Notes under the pieces: model-generated | Database searches by the model: none | Told to the model about the DNA's origin: nothing | What the model saw: the letters and a program-made list of their open reading frames with translations, nothing else | Shown: piece by piece, positions 43,508-52,777 of the stretch | How the letters are laid out: the number at the start of each line of letters is the position of its first letter | How positions within the stretch are numbered: the first letter of the stretch is position 1 | Position numbers and translations under genes: made by a program | DNA from: Cognatilysobacter tabacisoli | GTDB lineage: Bacteria; Pseudomonadota; Gammaproteobacteria; Xanthomonadales; Xanthomonadaceae | Direction of reading: 5' to 3' | Assembly: GCF_003586305.1 (NCBI RefSeq) | Contig: NZ_QXJI01000001.1 | Location: 1,426,001-1,490,000, forward strand | DNA length: 64,000 nt

Positions 43508-45580
43508 ATGTCGTATACGACGCAACACATCCGCAACGTGGCCCTCGCAGGCCACCCCGCCGCCGGCAAAACCACCCTGTTCGAAGCCCTGCTGCAGGCC
43601 GGCGGCACGATCCAGACGGCAGGCAGCGTCGAGCGCGGCACCACGGTGTCGGACTTCGACCCGATGGAAAAGCAGCGCGGCCACTCGCTCGACATCGCGA
43701 TCGCCAGCATCGACCACCGCGCCGCGAGCGGCGACAGCATCCACGTCAACCTGATCGACACGCCCGGCTACCCGGACTTCCGCGGCCCGGCGCTGTCGGC
43801 GCTGGCGGCGGTCGAGACCGTCGCGGTCGTCGTCGACGCCGCCAACGGCGTGGAGTACGGCGCGCGCCGGATGATGGAGTACGCCCGGGCGCGCAACCTG
43901 TGCCGCGTGCTGGTCGTCAACCGCATCGACCACGCCGATGCCGACCCGGCGCGCGCGCTCGAGGCGCTGCGCGACGCGTTCGGGCCGGAGTGCCTTCCGC
44001 TGAACCTGCCGGCCGACGGCGGCGCGCGCGTCGTCGACTGCTTCGGCAGCAATGCCGGACAGAGCGACCTCGGGCCGGTCGCGGACTGGCACCAGAAGAT
44101 CATCGACCAGGTCGTCGAGATCAACGAGTCGGTGATGGAGCACTACCTCGACGTCGGCGAGGACGGGCTGACCGGCGACGAGCTGCACGACGCGTTCGAG
44201 CAGTGCCTGCGCGAGGGCCACCTGGTGCCGGTGCTGTTCTGCTCGGCGCGCAGCGGAGTCGGCGTCAAGGAGCTGCTGGACGTGGCCGAGCGGCTGTTCC
44301 CGAACCCGGCCGAGGCCAACCCGCCGCCGTTCGAGAAGGGCGACTCGGCGAAGAGTTCCGAGCGCCAGCGGATCGAGGCCGTGCCGGACCCGAAGGCGCA
44401 CGTGATCGCCGACGTGTTCAAGGTCGTCAACGACCCGTTCGTCGGCAAGCTCGGCGTGTTCCGCGTCTACCAGGGCACGGTGCGGCGCGACACCCAGCTG
44501 TTCGTCGACGACGGCAAGAAGCCGTTCAAGGTCGGCCACCTGTTCAAGCTCAAGGGCAAGGAGCACGTCGAGGTCGACCAGGCCGTGCCGGGCGACATCG
44601 CCGGCGTCGCCAAGGTCGAGGAGCTGCACTTCGACGCGGTCCTGCACGACAGCCACGACGAGGACCACATCCGGCTTGCGCCGCTGGACTTCCCGAAGCC
44701 GATGTTCGGCCTGGCGGTGGAGGCGGCGAGCAAGGGCCAGGAGCAGAAGCTCGCGACCGCGCTGCAGAAGCTGTCCGAAGAGGACCCGTGCTTCACCGTC
44801 GAGCACGAGGCCGAAACCAACGAGACCGTCGTGCGCGGGCTGTCGGACCTGCACCTGCGCATCAACATCGACCGGCTCAAGGAACGCCACGGCGTGGAAG
44901 TGCACACGCGGCCGCCGCGCATCGCCTACCGCGAAACGGTCAGCGGGCCGGCCGAGGGCCACCATCGCCACAAGAAGCAGACCGGCGGCGCCGGGCAGTT
45001 CGGCGAGGTGTTCCTGCGCATCGAGCCGCTGCCGCGCGGCACCGGGTTCGAGTTCGTCGACGCGGTCAAGGGCGGGACGATTCCCGGGCAGTTCCTGCCC
45101 GCGGTCGAAAAGGGCGTGCGCCAGGTGCTGAACCACGGCGCGCTGGCGGGCTACCCGATGCAGGACGTCCGCGTGATCGTGTTCGACGGCAAGCACCACC
45201 CGGTCGACAGCAAGGAGGTCGCGTTCGTCGCCGCCGGCAAGAAGGCGTTCCTCGACGCGGTGTCGAAGGCGCGGCCGCAGGTGCTCGAGCCGATCGTCGA
45301 CCTGGAGGTCAATGCCCCGGAGCAGCACATGGGCGACATCAGCGGCGGTCTGGCGAGCAAGCGCGCGCGGATCAACGGCACCGACTCGGTGCGCGGCGGC
45401 GAGATCGTCGTGCGCGCGCAGGTGCCGCTGTCCGAGCTCGAGGGCTACGCGGCCGAGCTGAAGTCGGTCACCGCCGGGCGCGGCCGCTATTCGCTCGACT
45501 TCAGCCACTACGAGCCGGTGCCGGTGCAGGTGCAGCAGAAGCTCGTCGAGTCGTACAAGCCGCGCCACGAGGAGGACTGA
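43508..45580 (+). CDS. EF-G-2-type translation-factor-like GTPase
   Basis: This 690-residue protein has the five-domain plan of elongation factor G but diverges at key GTPase positions. The P-loop is GHPAAGKT (15-22). Switch II reads DTPGYPDF (84-91), so the catalytic histidine of EF-G (DTPGH) is tyrosine. The G4 motif is NRID in place of NKxD. These features fit the EF-G-2/FusA2-like paralogues, whose role is unclear, rather than the main translocase. The ATG at 43508 has an excellent GGAGGA site; an upstream ATG at 43466 lacks one. The downstream small gene starts directly at its stop. Confidence 0.88.
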   Translation: MSYTTQHIRNVALAGHPAAGKTTLFEALLQAGGTIQTAGSVERGTTVSDFDPMEKQRGHSLDIAIASIDHRAASGDSIHVNLIDTPGYPDFRGPALSALAAVETVAVVVDAANGVEYGARRMMEYARARNLCRVLVVNRIDHADADPARALEALRDAFGPECLPLNLPADGGARVVDCFGSNAGQSDLGPVADWHQKIIDQVVEINESVMEHYLDVGEDGLTGDELHDAFEQCLREGHLVPVLFCSARSGVGVKELLDVAERLFPNPAEANPPPFEKGDSAKSSERQRIEAVPDPKAHVIADVFKVVNDPFVGKLGVFRVYQGTVRRDTQLFVDDGKKPFKVGHLFKLKGKEHVEVDQAVPGDIAGVAKVEELHFDAVLHDSHDEDHIRLAPLDFPKPMFGLAVEAASKGQEQKLATALQKLSEEDPCFTVEHEAETNETVVRGLSDLHLRINIDRLKERHGVEVHTRPPRIAYRETVSGPAEGHHRHKKQTGGAGQFGEVFLRIEPLPRGTGFEFVDAVKGGTIPGQFLPAVEKGVRQVLNHGALAGYPMQDVRVIVFDGKHHPVDSKEVAFVAAGKKAFLDAVSKARPQVLEPIVDLEVNAPEQHMGDISGGLASKRARINGTDSVRGGEIVVRAQVPLSELEGYAAELKSVTAGRGRYSLDFSHYEPVPVQVQQKLVESYKPRHEED

Positions 45581-45880
45581 GTGACGGCGACCGCGTCGAA
45601 GCTGACCGACCTGCCGAACGTCGGGCCCGCCACCGCGGCGGACCTGAGGCTGCTCGGCATCGACACGCCCGAGGGGCTGCGCGGCCGCGACCCGGTCGCG
45701 CTGTACCTCGCGCTGTGCGCGCGCACCGGCACCCGCCACGACCCCTGCACGCTCGACGTGCTGATGGCGGCGGTGGCCTGCGTCGAGCACGGCGACGCGC
45801 GGCCGTGGTGGGCCTTCACCGCGCAGCGCAAGGCCGGCTGGCCGGCGGTCGAGCAGGCCCTGCGCGCACAGGGCACCTGA
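45581..45880 (+). CDS. Helix-hairpin-helix protein (Cdd1/pathogenicity-locus-like)
   Basis: This 99-residue protein has a helix-hairpin-helix segment near the N-terminus (LTDLPNVGPATAADLRLLGI), then DPVALYLALCARTGTRHDPCTLDVLMAAVAC and a tryptophan-rich PWWAFT. This is the layout of the Cdd1 (pathogenicity locus) family, small proteins of unknown biochemical role, presumably nucleic-acid binding. It starts with GTG immediately after the stop of the EF-G-2-like gene, so the two should be co-translated. Confidence 0.75.
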   Translation: MTATASKLTDLPNVGPATAADLRLLGIDTPEGLRGRDPVALYLALCARTGTRHDPCTLDVLMAAVACVEHGDARPWWAFTAQRKAGWPAVEQALRAQGT

Positions 45881-46009
45881 GCGCCGGACGGCGCCGCGTG
45901 CCGCCGCGTCGCAAGTGCGCGCGGACGGCTTGCCGAGGCCCGGGGTGGTGAACCACCATTCACCGCCGCCGCGTAAGGTGGCCGAGACCCTGGCCAAGAG
46001 GACGCCACC

Positions 46010-46579
46010 ATGCGCCGCCCCACCCTTGCCGCCGCGCTGCTGGCCGCGTTGACCGCGCTGCTGCTCGCCGCCTGCTCCACCCTCAGCGCCGTGTCGGCGC
46101 TGCTCGGCAATGAAGTGATCTTCAGCCAGCCGCAGCTGCAGCAGGCGCTGGTCCGCAACTTCCCGAAGGACTACGACAAGCTCGGCGGGCTGGTGTCGAT
46201 CCGGCTGATGAACCCGCGGCTGTCGATCCCGCCGAACGACAACCGCCTGCGCGTCGACTTCGACCTGGGCATCGGCGCGCTCGGCAGCGACAGCCGCACG
46301 CCGAGCGGCCGCTTCGCCCTCGTCAGCGCGCTGCGCTACGACCCGCAGACGCGCGGGCTGCACCTGCAGAACCCGGCGGTCGAATACGTCGACGTGCCGG
46401 CCCTCGGCGGCACGATGAACGCCACCGCGCGCAGCCTGCTCAACAGCTGGCTGGTCGACTACGCCCGCACCGAGCCGGTCTACCGCTTCGACAACTCGCT
46501 GCTCGACCGCCTCGGCGCGCGCCGCATCGGCCGCACCGACATCGCCAACGGCCAGGTCGTGGTGCGCCTGGATGAGTGA
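46010..46579 (+). CDS. DUF1439 lipoprotein (YceB-like)
   Basis: This 189-residue lipoprotein has a signal peptide with lipobox LLAAC (cysteine about residue 22). The mature domain matches the DUF1439/YceB type, a tubular lipid-binding-like fold: FSQPQLQQALVRNFPKDYDKLGGLVSIRLMNPRL, VDFDLGIGAL, then VEYVDVPALGGTMN and the C-terminal GRTDIANGQVVVRL. It is probably anchored in the inner leaflet of the outer membrane. Its 3' end overlaps the following lipoprotein gene by 8 nt. Confidence 0.82.
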   Translation: MRRPTLAAALLAALTALLLAACSTLSAVSALLGNEVIFSQPQLQQALVRNFPKDYDKLGGLVSIRLMNPRLSIPPNDNRLRVDFDLGIGALGSDSRTPSGRFALVSALRYDPQTRGLHLQNPAVEYVDVPALGGTMNATARSLLNSWLVDYARTEPVYRFDNSLLDRLGARRIGRTDIANGQVVVRLDE

Positions 46580-47321
46580 TCGCACCGACCTCCCGGCGCC
46601 CGGTCGGGCGTGGCTGCGCGGCGGAGCGTGGGCGCTGGCCCTCGCGCTGCTGGTCGCGTGCGGCGACAAGGACGGCCGCGACGGCCGCCCCGGCGCCAGC
46701 ACCGACGGCGACAACGCGCTGCCGGCGCCGGCCGGCACGCCGGGCCGCGGCGTCACCGGGATGCCCGCCGCGCCCGGGCCCGGGCCGGTCGGGCCGCCGG
46801 ACGACGCGGCGATCGCGTCGGCGCCCGCGGTCGACGAGTTCGGCAATCCGATTCCCCCGATCGCGCTGCCCGACGGCGCACCCGCGGACGGCAGCGTGCC
46901 GCCGCTGGACGGCGCGCCGCTGGAGCCGGTCGGCGACATGCCGGGCGAGCCGACGCCGCAGGACGCGGTCGCGGTGGTGCGCGACTACTACGCGGCGATC
47001 AACGCCGGCGGCTACGGCCGCGCCTATTCGCTGTGGTCGGACGGCGGGCGCGCGAGCGGCCAGTCGCCGCAGCAGTTCGCCGACGGCTTCGCCGGCACCG
47101 CGGCCGTGTCGGTCGAGGTGATGCAGCCCGGCCGCGTCGACGCCGCCACCGGCTCGCGCTACATCGAGGTGCCGGTGGCGATCACCGCGCGCCAGGCCGA
47201 CGGCAGCGAACGCCGCTACGTCGGCGCCTACACGCTGCGTCGCGCGGTCGTCGACGACGCCACGCCCGAGCAGCGCGCATGGCGGATCACGTCGGCAGAC
47301 CTGCGCGAAGTGCAGCCCTGA
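46572..47321 (+). CDS. Lipoprotein with NTF2-like C-terminal domain, unknown function
   Basis: This 249-residue predicted lipoprotein has a lipobox LLVAC (cysteine about residue 33) after a basic N-terminus. A long glycine/proline/alanine/aspartate-rich disordered spacer follows (about 34-130). The C-terminal domain (about 133-249) starts AVAVVRDYYAAINAGGYGRAYSLW, typical of NTF2-like folds, and continues with a beta-rich half. No catalytic residues can be assigned. The 8-nt overlap with the DUF1439 lipoprotein gene suggests they act together at the outer membrane. Confidence 0.75.
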   Translation: MSDRTDLPAPGRAWLRGGAWALALALLVACGDKDGRDGRPGASTDGDNALPAPAGTPGRGVTGMPAAPGPGPVGPPDDAAIASAPAVDEFGNPIPPIALPDGAPADGSVPPLDGAPLEPVGDMPGEPTPQDAVAVVRDYYAAINAGGYGRAYSLWSDGGRASGQSPQQFADGFAGTAAVSVEVMQPGRVDAATGSRYIEVPVAITARQADGSERRYVGAYTLRRAVVDDATPEQRAWRITSADLREVQP

Positions 47322-47346
47322 CCGCGTCGTCGCAACGGCCTCGCAC

Positions 47347-47853
47347 GTGAGTGCGTCGACAGGCGTCGCCCACCGCGTCGAGCCGGGCCAGCCGTCGCCG
47401 GCGCGGGTCGTGCTCGACACCAACGTCTGCCTCGACCTGTTCGTGTTCGACGACCCGCGCGTCGCGCCGCTGCATCGCGCGATCGCCGGCGGCGAGCTGG
47501 TGGCGGTGGCCGACGCGGAGACCCGCGCGGAGTGGGCGCGGGTGCTCGGCTACCCGATGCTGCGGCTGGACGTCGCTCGGCAGGCGGCGGCGCTGGCCGC
47601 GTTCGACGCCGCGATGCGCCGTGTCGAGCACGCCGGCGACCTGCACACCACGCCCGCCGTGACCGCTGGGCCGCTGCCGACGTGCAGCGACCCGGACGAC
47701 CAGAAATTCCTCGTCCTCGCCCGCGCGACGGGCGCGCGCTGGCTGCTCAGCCGCGACCGCGCCCTGCTCGAGCTATCGCGCCGGCTGGAGCGCAGCGACG
47801 GCTGCACCGTCGCGACGCCCGAGGCGTGGGCCGCCGCGACGAACCGGGCCTGA
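47347..47853 (+). CDS. PIN-domain putative ribonuclease
   Basis: This PIN-domain protein of 168 residues is related to the COG1569-type toxin components. The acidic metal-binding residues are visible: D24 in VVLDTNVCLD, E in AETRAEW, and the DPDDQKF and SRDRALL segments. It begins with a GTG at 47347, 25 nt after the lipoprotein gene. No antitoxin-like gene lies on either side: upstream is a lipoprotein, downstream a convergent outer-membrane protein. It may be a solitary RNase or a remnant of a toxin-antitoxin pair. Confidence 0.8.
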   Translation: MSASTGVAHRVEPGQPSPARVVLDTNVCLDLFVFDDPRVAPLHRAIAGGELVAVADAETRAEWARVLGYPMLRLDVARQAAALAAFDAAMRRVEHAGDLHTTPAVTAGPLPTCSDPDDQKFLVLARATGARWLLSRDRALLELSRRLERSDGCTVATPEAWAAATNRA

Positions 47854-47857
47854 GGCC

Positions 47858-50128
47858 CTAGATTTCGAAGCGGTACGACAGCTTGACCAGCAGCTGTTCG
47901 CTGTCGCGCAGGTCGAACGCGTCGCCGAGCTCGTCGATCGCGCTGTAGCGCATGCCCGCGTGCTCGTCGAACATCGACCCGCCGCGCACGTAGGCGATGT
48001 ACAGGAACGACAGCGGCGCCAGCTCGTAGCGGTAGCGCACCTGGAAGCCAAGGTTGCGCAGCGCGAAATCCGGCAGCACCTCGTCGACCGCGACCGGCGT
48101 GCCGTCGGGCGACACGCGCCAGGCCTGCTGCGCTTCGGCGTCCAGCCCGATCGCCTCCAGCCGCACCCGAAGCTCCTGCTTTTCGTCGATCAGCCAGGTG
48201 CTGCCGCCACTGAGGAACACCATGTTCGAGCGGAACGTGCCGAGCAGGTTGCCGCCGCGCCACAGCAGCCAGTCGGGGTTGTGGGTCACGTCGATGCCGC
48301 CGAAGAAGCTCAGCGCATCGTCGACGTGGTAGGTCGGCTCGAAGCGGGCGCGGATCGCGCCGTTGCCGGGCCCGTCCAGCCCGTCGGCGTTGTAGCGCAG
48401 GTTTCCGTAGAACGCCCAGTGGTCCTTGCGCGGGCGGAATCGCTCGGCGAACGCGAACAGCTTCGACGGCACCTTCACCGGGCCGTTGCCGCGGGTGATC
48501 AGGTCATCGTGCCCTGACGTCCAGCCGGCGATCTCCCAGAACTGCTCGCCGCCGTCGCGGCGCTCGCTGGCGCGGTTGACCGCCCACGCATCGGCGATGT
48601 GCAGCCCGTTGTCGTTGACGCGCCGCGACGCCGCCCAGCGCCAGAAGTGCGAGCTGTACGGCGACGTGTCCGGCAGGTCGGTGACGCGCCGGCCGATCTC
48701 ATAGCGGCCGTAGTTGAAGTTGTTGCGCTCGAGGAAGCCGAAGTCGTTGAGCTGCAGGTCGCCGCCCAGGTGCAGCAGGAACAGCTGCTGCCGCCATGCG
48801 CTGTCGATCTGGTGGTCGATCCGCATCTGCACGCCGCTGTCGTCGGTGCGCGTGCCGGCCTGGTCGATGCTCGACGCCACCGCGGTCGTCCGGATGTTCC
48901 ACGCCTCGGTCGGGGTCCAGCGGTGGTCGAGCTCGTAGACGGTCGCGGTGCGGTCGAGGAACGGCCGCTCGACCTGGCTGACCATCGCGCCGAGGCCCTG
49001 CGCGCCGAAGTCGCGGGTGCCGCGTACCGCGTAGAAGTCGCGGCCGACCGCGTCGCCCTCGCTGGCGGCGAAGACGCCGTAGTTGAACGCGCCGACGCTT
49101 CCGTTGACCTTGGCCGCGGCGGTGACGTCGCCGGAGCCGTTGCCGTCGTCGGCCGGGCCGCCGACCCGGCGCGTGTACAGCAGCCGGTTGGCGCCGTTGA
49201 GCCCGCCGAACGGCACGTCGAAGAAGCCCTGGTTCTCGGTGAAAAACGGCCGCTTGTCGCTGAAGAAGGTTTCGATCGCGCCGAAGTTGACGACCAGCTC
49301 GTCGCTCTCGACCTGGCCGAAGTCGGGATTGAGCGTGGCGCTGAGCTGGAACTGCCCGCTCGGCTTCCAGAACAGGTCGGCGCCGGCGTCGAAGTCGCTT
49401 TTTCCGGCGACGTTGTCGTGCACGCCGACCACGTACGGGGTGACCGCCAGCAGCGACTGGCTGAAGACCGGCACATTGAGCTTGCTGAAGTTCGACATGA
49501 AGCGCTGCTCGGTGTAGGTGATCGCCGGCCAGGCCATCCGCTCGCCGGTGGCGCCGATCACGCGGTCGACCGACAGCCCGATCGTGCGCGTCGCGCCGGT
49601 GGCCTTTTGCATCGGGGCGATGTGCCAGGGGATCAGCAGCTCGGCGTACCAGCCCTGCTCGTCCTCCGACGTGGCGCTGCGCCAGTCGCCGTCCCAGTCG
49701 TCGTTGAACTGGTTCTCGTTGGTGATCGTCGTGTCGATGATGCTGCCCGACAGCAGCACGGTGAAGTTGTAGCCGCTGCGATTGTCGCCGTCGAAATCGA
49801 CGTACAGGTTCACGCGGTCGGCGGGGCCGCCCTGGTCGCGCTGCGCGCGCTGGCGGGTGCGCTCGATCCCGGCCGGCTGCACGTTGTGGAAGCCGACGGC
49901 GAGCCCGTCCGGCGTGGCCTTGACCAGCGCGCGCGTGGGCTGCACCGCGGCGGCGCGCGACAGCGGCGACACCATGCGGAAGTCGGTGATCTCCTGCGCG
50001 CCGCTCCATTCCTGGGCGTCGAGGCGGCCGTCGACCACCACGGCGTGCGCGGACGGCGGCACGAGCATGACGGCCAACAGCGCGGCGAACAGCGGGCGGC
50101 GGCGGGCGGAGCGCAGGCGGGAATTCAT
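47858..50128 (-). CDS. DUF5916 outer-membrane protein with CBM9-like N-terminal domain (copy 1)
   Basis: This 756-residue exported protein has signal peptide MNSRLRSARRRPLFAALLAVMLVPPSAHA. Next is a carbohydrate-binding-module-9-like domain (VVVDGRLDAQEWSGAQEI, NLYVDFDGDNRSGYNFTV, WDGDWRSATSEDEQGWYAELLIPW), then a long DUF5916 region with many amphipathic beta-strands (NRLLYTRRVGGPADDGNGSGDVTAA and so on). The C-terminus LLVKLSYRFEI ends in an aromatic pattern typical of outer-membrane barrels. The ligand is unknown. It shares its full-length layout with the neighbouring gene. Confidence 0.85.
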   Translation of the reverse strand: MNSRLRSARRRPLFAALLAVMLVPPSAHAVVVDGRLDAQEWSGAQEITDFRMVSPLSRAAAVQPTRALVKATPDGLAVGFHNVQPAGIERTRQRAQRDQGGPADRVNLYVDFDGDNRSGYNFTVLLSGSIIDTTITNENQFNDDWDGDWRSATSEDEQGWYAELLIPWHIAPMQKATGATRTIGLSVDRVIGATGERMAWPAITYTEQRFMSNFSKLNVPVFSQSLLAVTPYVVGVHDNVAGKSDFDAGADLFWKPSGQFQLSATLNPDFGQVESDELVVNFGAIETFFSDKRPFFTENQGFFDVPFGGLNGANRLLYTRRVGGPADDGNGSGDVTAAAKVNGSVGAFNYGVFAASEGDAVGRDFYAVRGTRDFGAQGLGAMVSQVERPFLDRTATVYELDHRWTPTEAWNIRTTAVASSIDQAGTRTDDSGVQMRIDHQIDSAWRQQLFLLHLGGDLQLNDFGFLERNNFNYGRYEIGRRVTDLPDTSPYSSHFWRWAASRRVNDNGLHIADAWAVNRASERRDGGEQFWEIAGWTSGHDDLITRGNGPVKVPSKLFAFAERFRPRKDHWAFYGNLRYNADGLDGPGNGAIRARFEPTYHVDDALSFFGGIDVTHNPDWLLWRGGNLLGTFRSNMVFLSGGSTWLIDEKQELRVRLEAIGLDAEAQQAWRVSPDGTPVAVDEVLPDFALRNLGFQVRYRYELAPLSFLYIAYVRGGSMFDEHAGMRYSAIDELGDAFDLRDSEQLLVKLSYRFEI

Positions 50129-50392
50129 CGGGCAGGCATCCGCGGGCGGTCGTTGCCGCCGGCCAGGGTCAGGGGTCGGTTCGTTTCGGGCGCCACCCGC
50201 GCGGTGGTGCGGGCGGCGGTCGCGGGCGCGTGCACGCGCCGCGACGGCAATGGCGCGCAGGGTAGCCAACGCGGCGACGCGCACCGACTGGCGAAAGTCA
50301 TGCCCACCTCCAGCCTATGCGCGCCCACCACGCTTCATTCGATGCGTTCCGGGCCGGTGGCGCACCGGGATTCCGGCGCGCCGGGACCCGCC

Positions 50393-52633
50393 CTACAGCT
50401 CGAAGCGGTAGCTGAGCTTCACCAGCAGCTGCTCGTCGTCGCGCAGCTCGAAGCTGTCGCGCAGCAGCGCGTCGGGGTCGTCGCTGTAGGGGTCCTGCCG
50501 GTAGCCGCCGCGCCCGTAGACCACGTACAGGTACGACAGCGGCGCCAGCTCGTAGCGGTAGCGGATCTGGAAGCCGAGCGTGCGCACGTTGAAGTCGTCG
50601 ACCGGGTCGGCCACCGCCAGCGCGCGGCCGTCGGGCTGCACGCGCACGGCGCCCTGCACCGCCGCATCGAGTCCGAGCGCCTGCAGCTTCACCCGCAGCT
50701 CCTGGCGCGGGTTGATGTTCCAGTTGATGCCGGCGTCGAACTGCAGGGCCTGCTGCTCGAACCGCCCGACCAGGTTGCCGCCGCGCCATACCAGCCAGTC
50801 CGGGATCCGCGTGTACGACACGCCGGCGCCGACGCTGAAGCCGTCGGTCACGAAGTACGTCGGCTCGAACTCGGCGCTGAAGCCGATCCGGTCGTTGCCG
50901 GCCAGGCCGCCGCTGAACACTTCGCCGGAGGTCTCGAACGCCCAGTTGCCCTTGCGCGGCCGGTCGTACTCGCCGTACAGGCTGAACTGGCCGGGCTTGC
51001 GCAGGTTGCCGTTGCCGCGGGTCAGCAGGTCGTCGACGCCGCCGCTGTTGATGTTGATCTGGGCGAACTCCGAACTGCCGTTGCGTAGCTGGCTCTGCCG
51101 GCCGATCCGCAGCTGCCGCTGCAGCCGGTCGCCGCGGTTGTTGTCGGTGCCGCTGATCCGCCAGCGCCAGTCCTTCGAGGCGTAGCGCGACTCGGCCGCC
51201 AGGTCGGTGTAGCGGCGCGCCACCTGCCAGTGCAGGTAGTTGAGGCTGTTGCGCGCCAGGTAGCCGGCGTCGTTGATCTGCAGGTCGTTGCCGAAGTGCA
51301 TCGCGATCCACTGCTGGCGCCAGCCGCGGTCCATCTCGTAGTCGGCCCACACGGTCGCGCCGACGTCGTCGACCGACTCGCCGGCCTGCTCGATGGCGCT
51401 GCCGAACAGCCGGGTGCGCACGTTCCAGCGCGGGGTCGGCCGCCAGCCGTGGTCGATGCCGAGCACCGTCGCCTCGCGGTCGAGGAACGGCCGGTCGACG
51501 CGGGTCAGCATCAGGCCGAGGTTCTGCTGGGTCAGGTCGCGCACCAGCCGCAGCGCGCCGAAGGTGCGCCCGGCCTCGTCGCCTTCGTCGGCCAGGAACA
51601 CGCCGTACTTGGTCGCGCCGAGGTTGCCGTTGAGCTTGACCGCCGCGGTGATGTCGCCGGCGCCGTTGCCGTCGTCGGCCGGCCCGCCGACGCGCCGGGT
51701 GTACAGCAGCTGGCTGAAGTCCGACGGCGTGGTGTATTCGAAGATGCCCTGGTTCTCGGTAAAGAACGGGCGCTTGTCGCTGACGAAGGTCTCGGTCGCG
51801 CTGAAGTTGACGACGAGGTCGTCGCTCTCGACCTGGCCGAAGTCCGGGTTGAGCGTCGCCGACAGCTGGAACTGCCCGTTCGGCTTCCAGAACAGGTCGG
51901 CGCCGCCGTCGAAATCGCTGCCGCCGCGCACGTTGTCGTACAGGCCCGAGACGTACGGCGTGACCGCGAGCAGCGACTGGCTGTAGGCCGGCACGTCGAC
52001 CACGGCGAAGTCCGACAGGTAGCGCGGCCGCTCGAAGCTCGCGCCGGGCCACGCGGCGCGCTCACCGGTGGCGCCAATGACGCGGTCGAGCTGCACGCGC
52101 AGGCGCCGCTGGCCGTCGCTGCCGCCGCGCATCGGCGCGATGTACCACGGGATCAACGCCTCGGCGCTCCAGCCGTGCTCGTCCTCGCTGACGGCGTGGC
52201 GCCAGTTGCCGTCCCAGTCGTCGTTGAAGTTGTTCTCGTTGGTGATGACCGCATCGGAGATGCCGCCGGTCGAGCTGATCGTGAAGTTGTAGCCGGTGCG
52301 CGCGTCGCCGTCGAAGTCGACCATCAGGTTGACGCGGTCGACCTGCGCCTCGAAGTCGCGCTGCACGGTCTGGCGGCTGCGCGGCACGCCGGCCGGCATC
52401 GCCACGCGCCAGCCGATCGCGAGGCCCTCGGGCGTGGCGAGGATCCAGCCTTCGACCGGGTGCTGCGGCGCTTCGCCGGTCAGCGGCTGCACCGTGCGGA
52501 ACTCGGTCACGCGACGCGCGCCCTGCCATTCGGCCGGGTCGATGCGGCCGTCGATGTCGACCGCCGCCGCGTTGGCGGACAGCGCGGCGAGAAAGGCACA
52601 CAGGGACAGCAGCGGAAGCGGGCGTAGGCGCAT
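50393..52633 (-). CDS. DUF5916 outer-membrane protein with CBM9-like N-terminal domain (copy 2)
   Basis: This 746-residue paralogue of the adjacent gene has signal peptide MRLRPLPLLSLCAFLAALSANA. The CBM9-like domain (VDIDGRIDPAEWQGARRV, NLMVDFDGDARTGYNFTI, NWRHAVSEDEHGWSAEALIPW) is followed by the DUF5916 barrel region with LLYTRRVGGPADDGNGAGDITAA. The terminal strand is LLVKLSYRFEL, nearly the same as in copy 1. The two copies are 264 nt apart on the same strand. The gap shows no gene and no clear terminator, and the pair could be one transcript. Confidence 0.85.
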   Translation of the reverse strand: MRLRPLPLLSLCAFLAALSANAAAVDIDGRIDPAEWQGARRVTEFRTVQPLTGEAPQHPVEGWILATPEGLAIGWRVAMPAGVPRSRQTVQRDFEAQVDRVNLMVDFDGDARTGYNFTISSTGGISDAVITNENNFNDDWDGNWRHAVSEDEHGWSAEALIPWYIAPMRGGSDGQRRLRVQLDRVIGATGERAAWPGASFERPRYLSDFAVVDVPAYSQSLLAVTPYVSGLYDNVRGGSDFDGGADLFWKPNGQFQLSATLNPDFGQVESDDLVVNFSATETFVSDKRPFFTENQGIFEYTTPSDFSQLLYTRRVGGPADDGNGAGDITAAVKLNGNLGATKYGVFLADEGDEAGRTFGALRLVRDLTQQNLGLMLTRVDRPFLDREATVLGIDHGWRPTPRWNVRTRLFGSAIEQAGESVDDVGATVWADYEMDRGWRQQWIAMHFGNDLQINDAGYLARNSLNYLHWQVARRYTDLAAESRYASKDWRWRISGTDNNRGDRLQRQLRIGRQSQLRNGSSEFAQININSGGVDDLLTRGNGNLRKPGQFSLYGEYDRPRKGNWAFETSGEVFSGGLAGNDRIGFSAEFEPTYFVTDGFSVGAGVSYTRIPDWLVWRGGNLVGRFEQQALQFDAGINWNINPRQELRVKLQALGLDAAVQGAVRVQPDGRALAVADPVDDFNVRTLGFQIRYRYELAPLSYLYVVYGRGGYRQDPYSDDPDALLRDSFELRDDEQLLVKLSYRFEL

Positions 52634-52777
52634 TCGACAGGGGAATCGGTGGGATGCGCCATGCTGGCGCGGGGCATGCGCCGCCGCGTCTGGCAACAGT
52701 CATGCAAACCAAACCGCGTCGGCGCGCATCACAGGCCCATTGCAGGCCGATGGCGACGACGCGTGGAGCGCGGCGGC

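Noticed and set aside
42791-46939. Minus-strand open frame of about 1380 codons ending in osmC
   Set aside because: Only the last 145 codons (osmC) are real; the rest is antisense to the EF-G-2-like gene and its neighbours.
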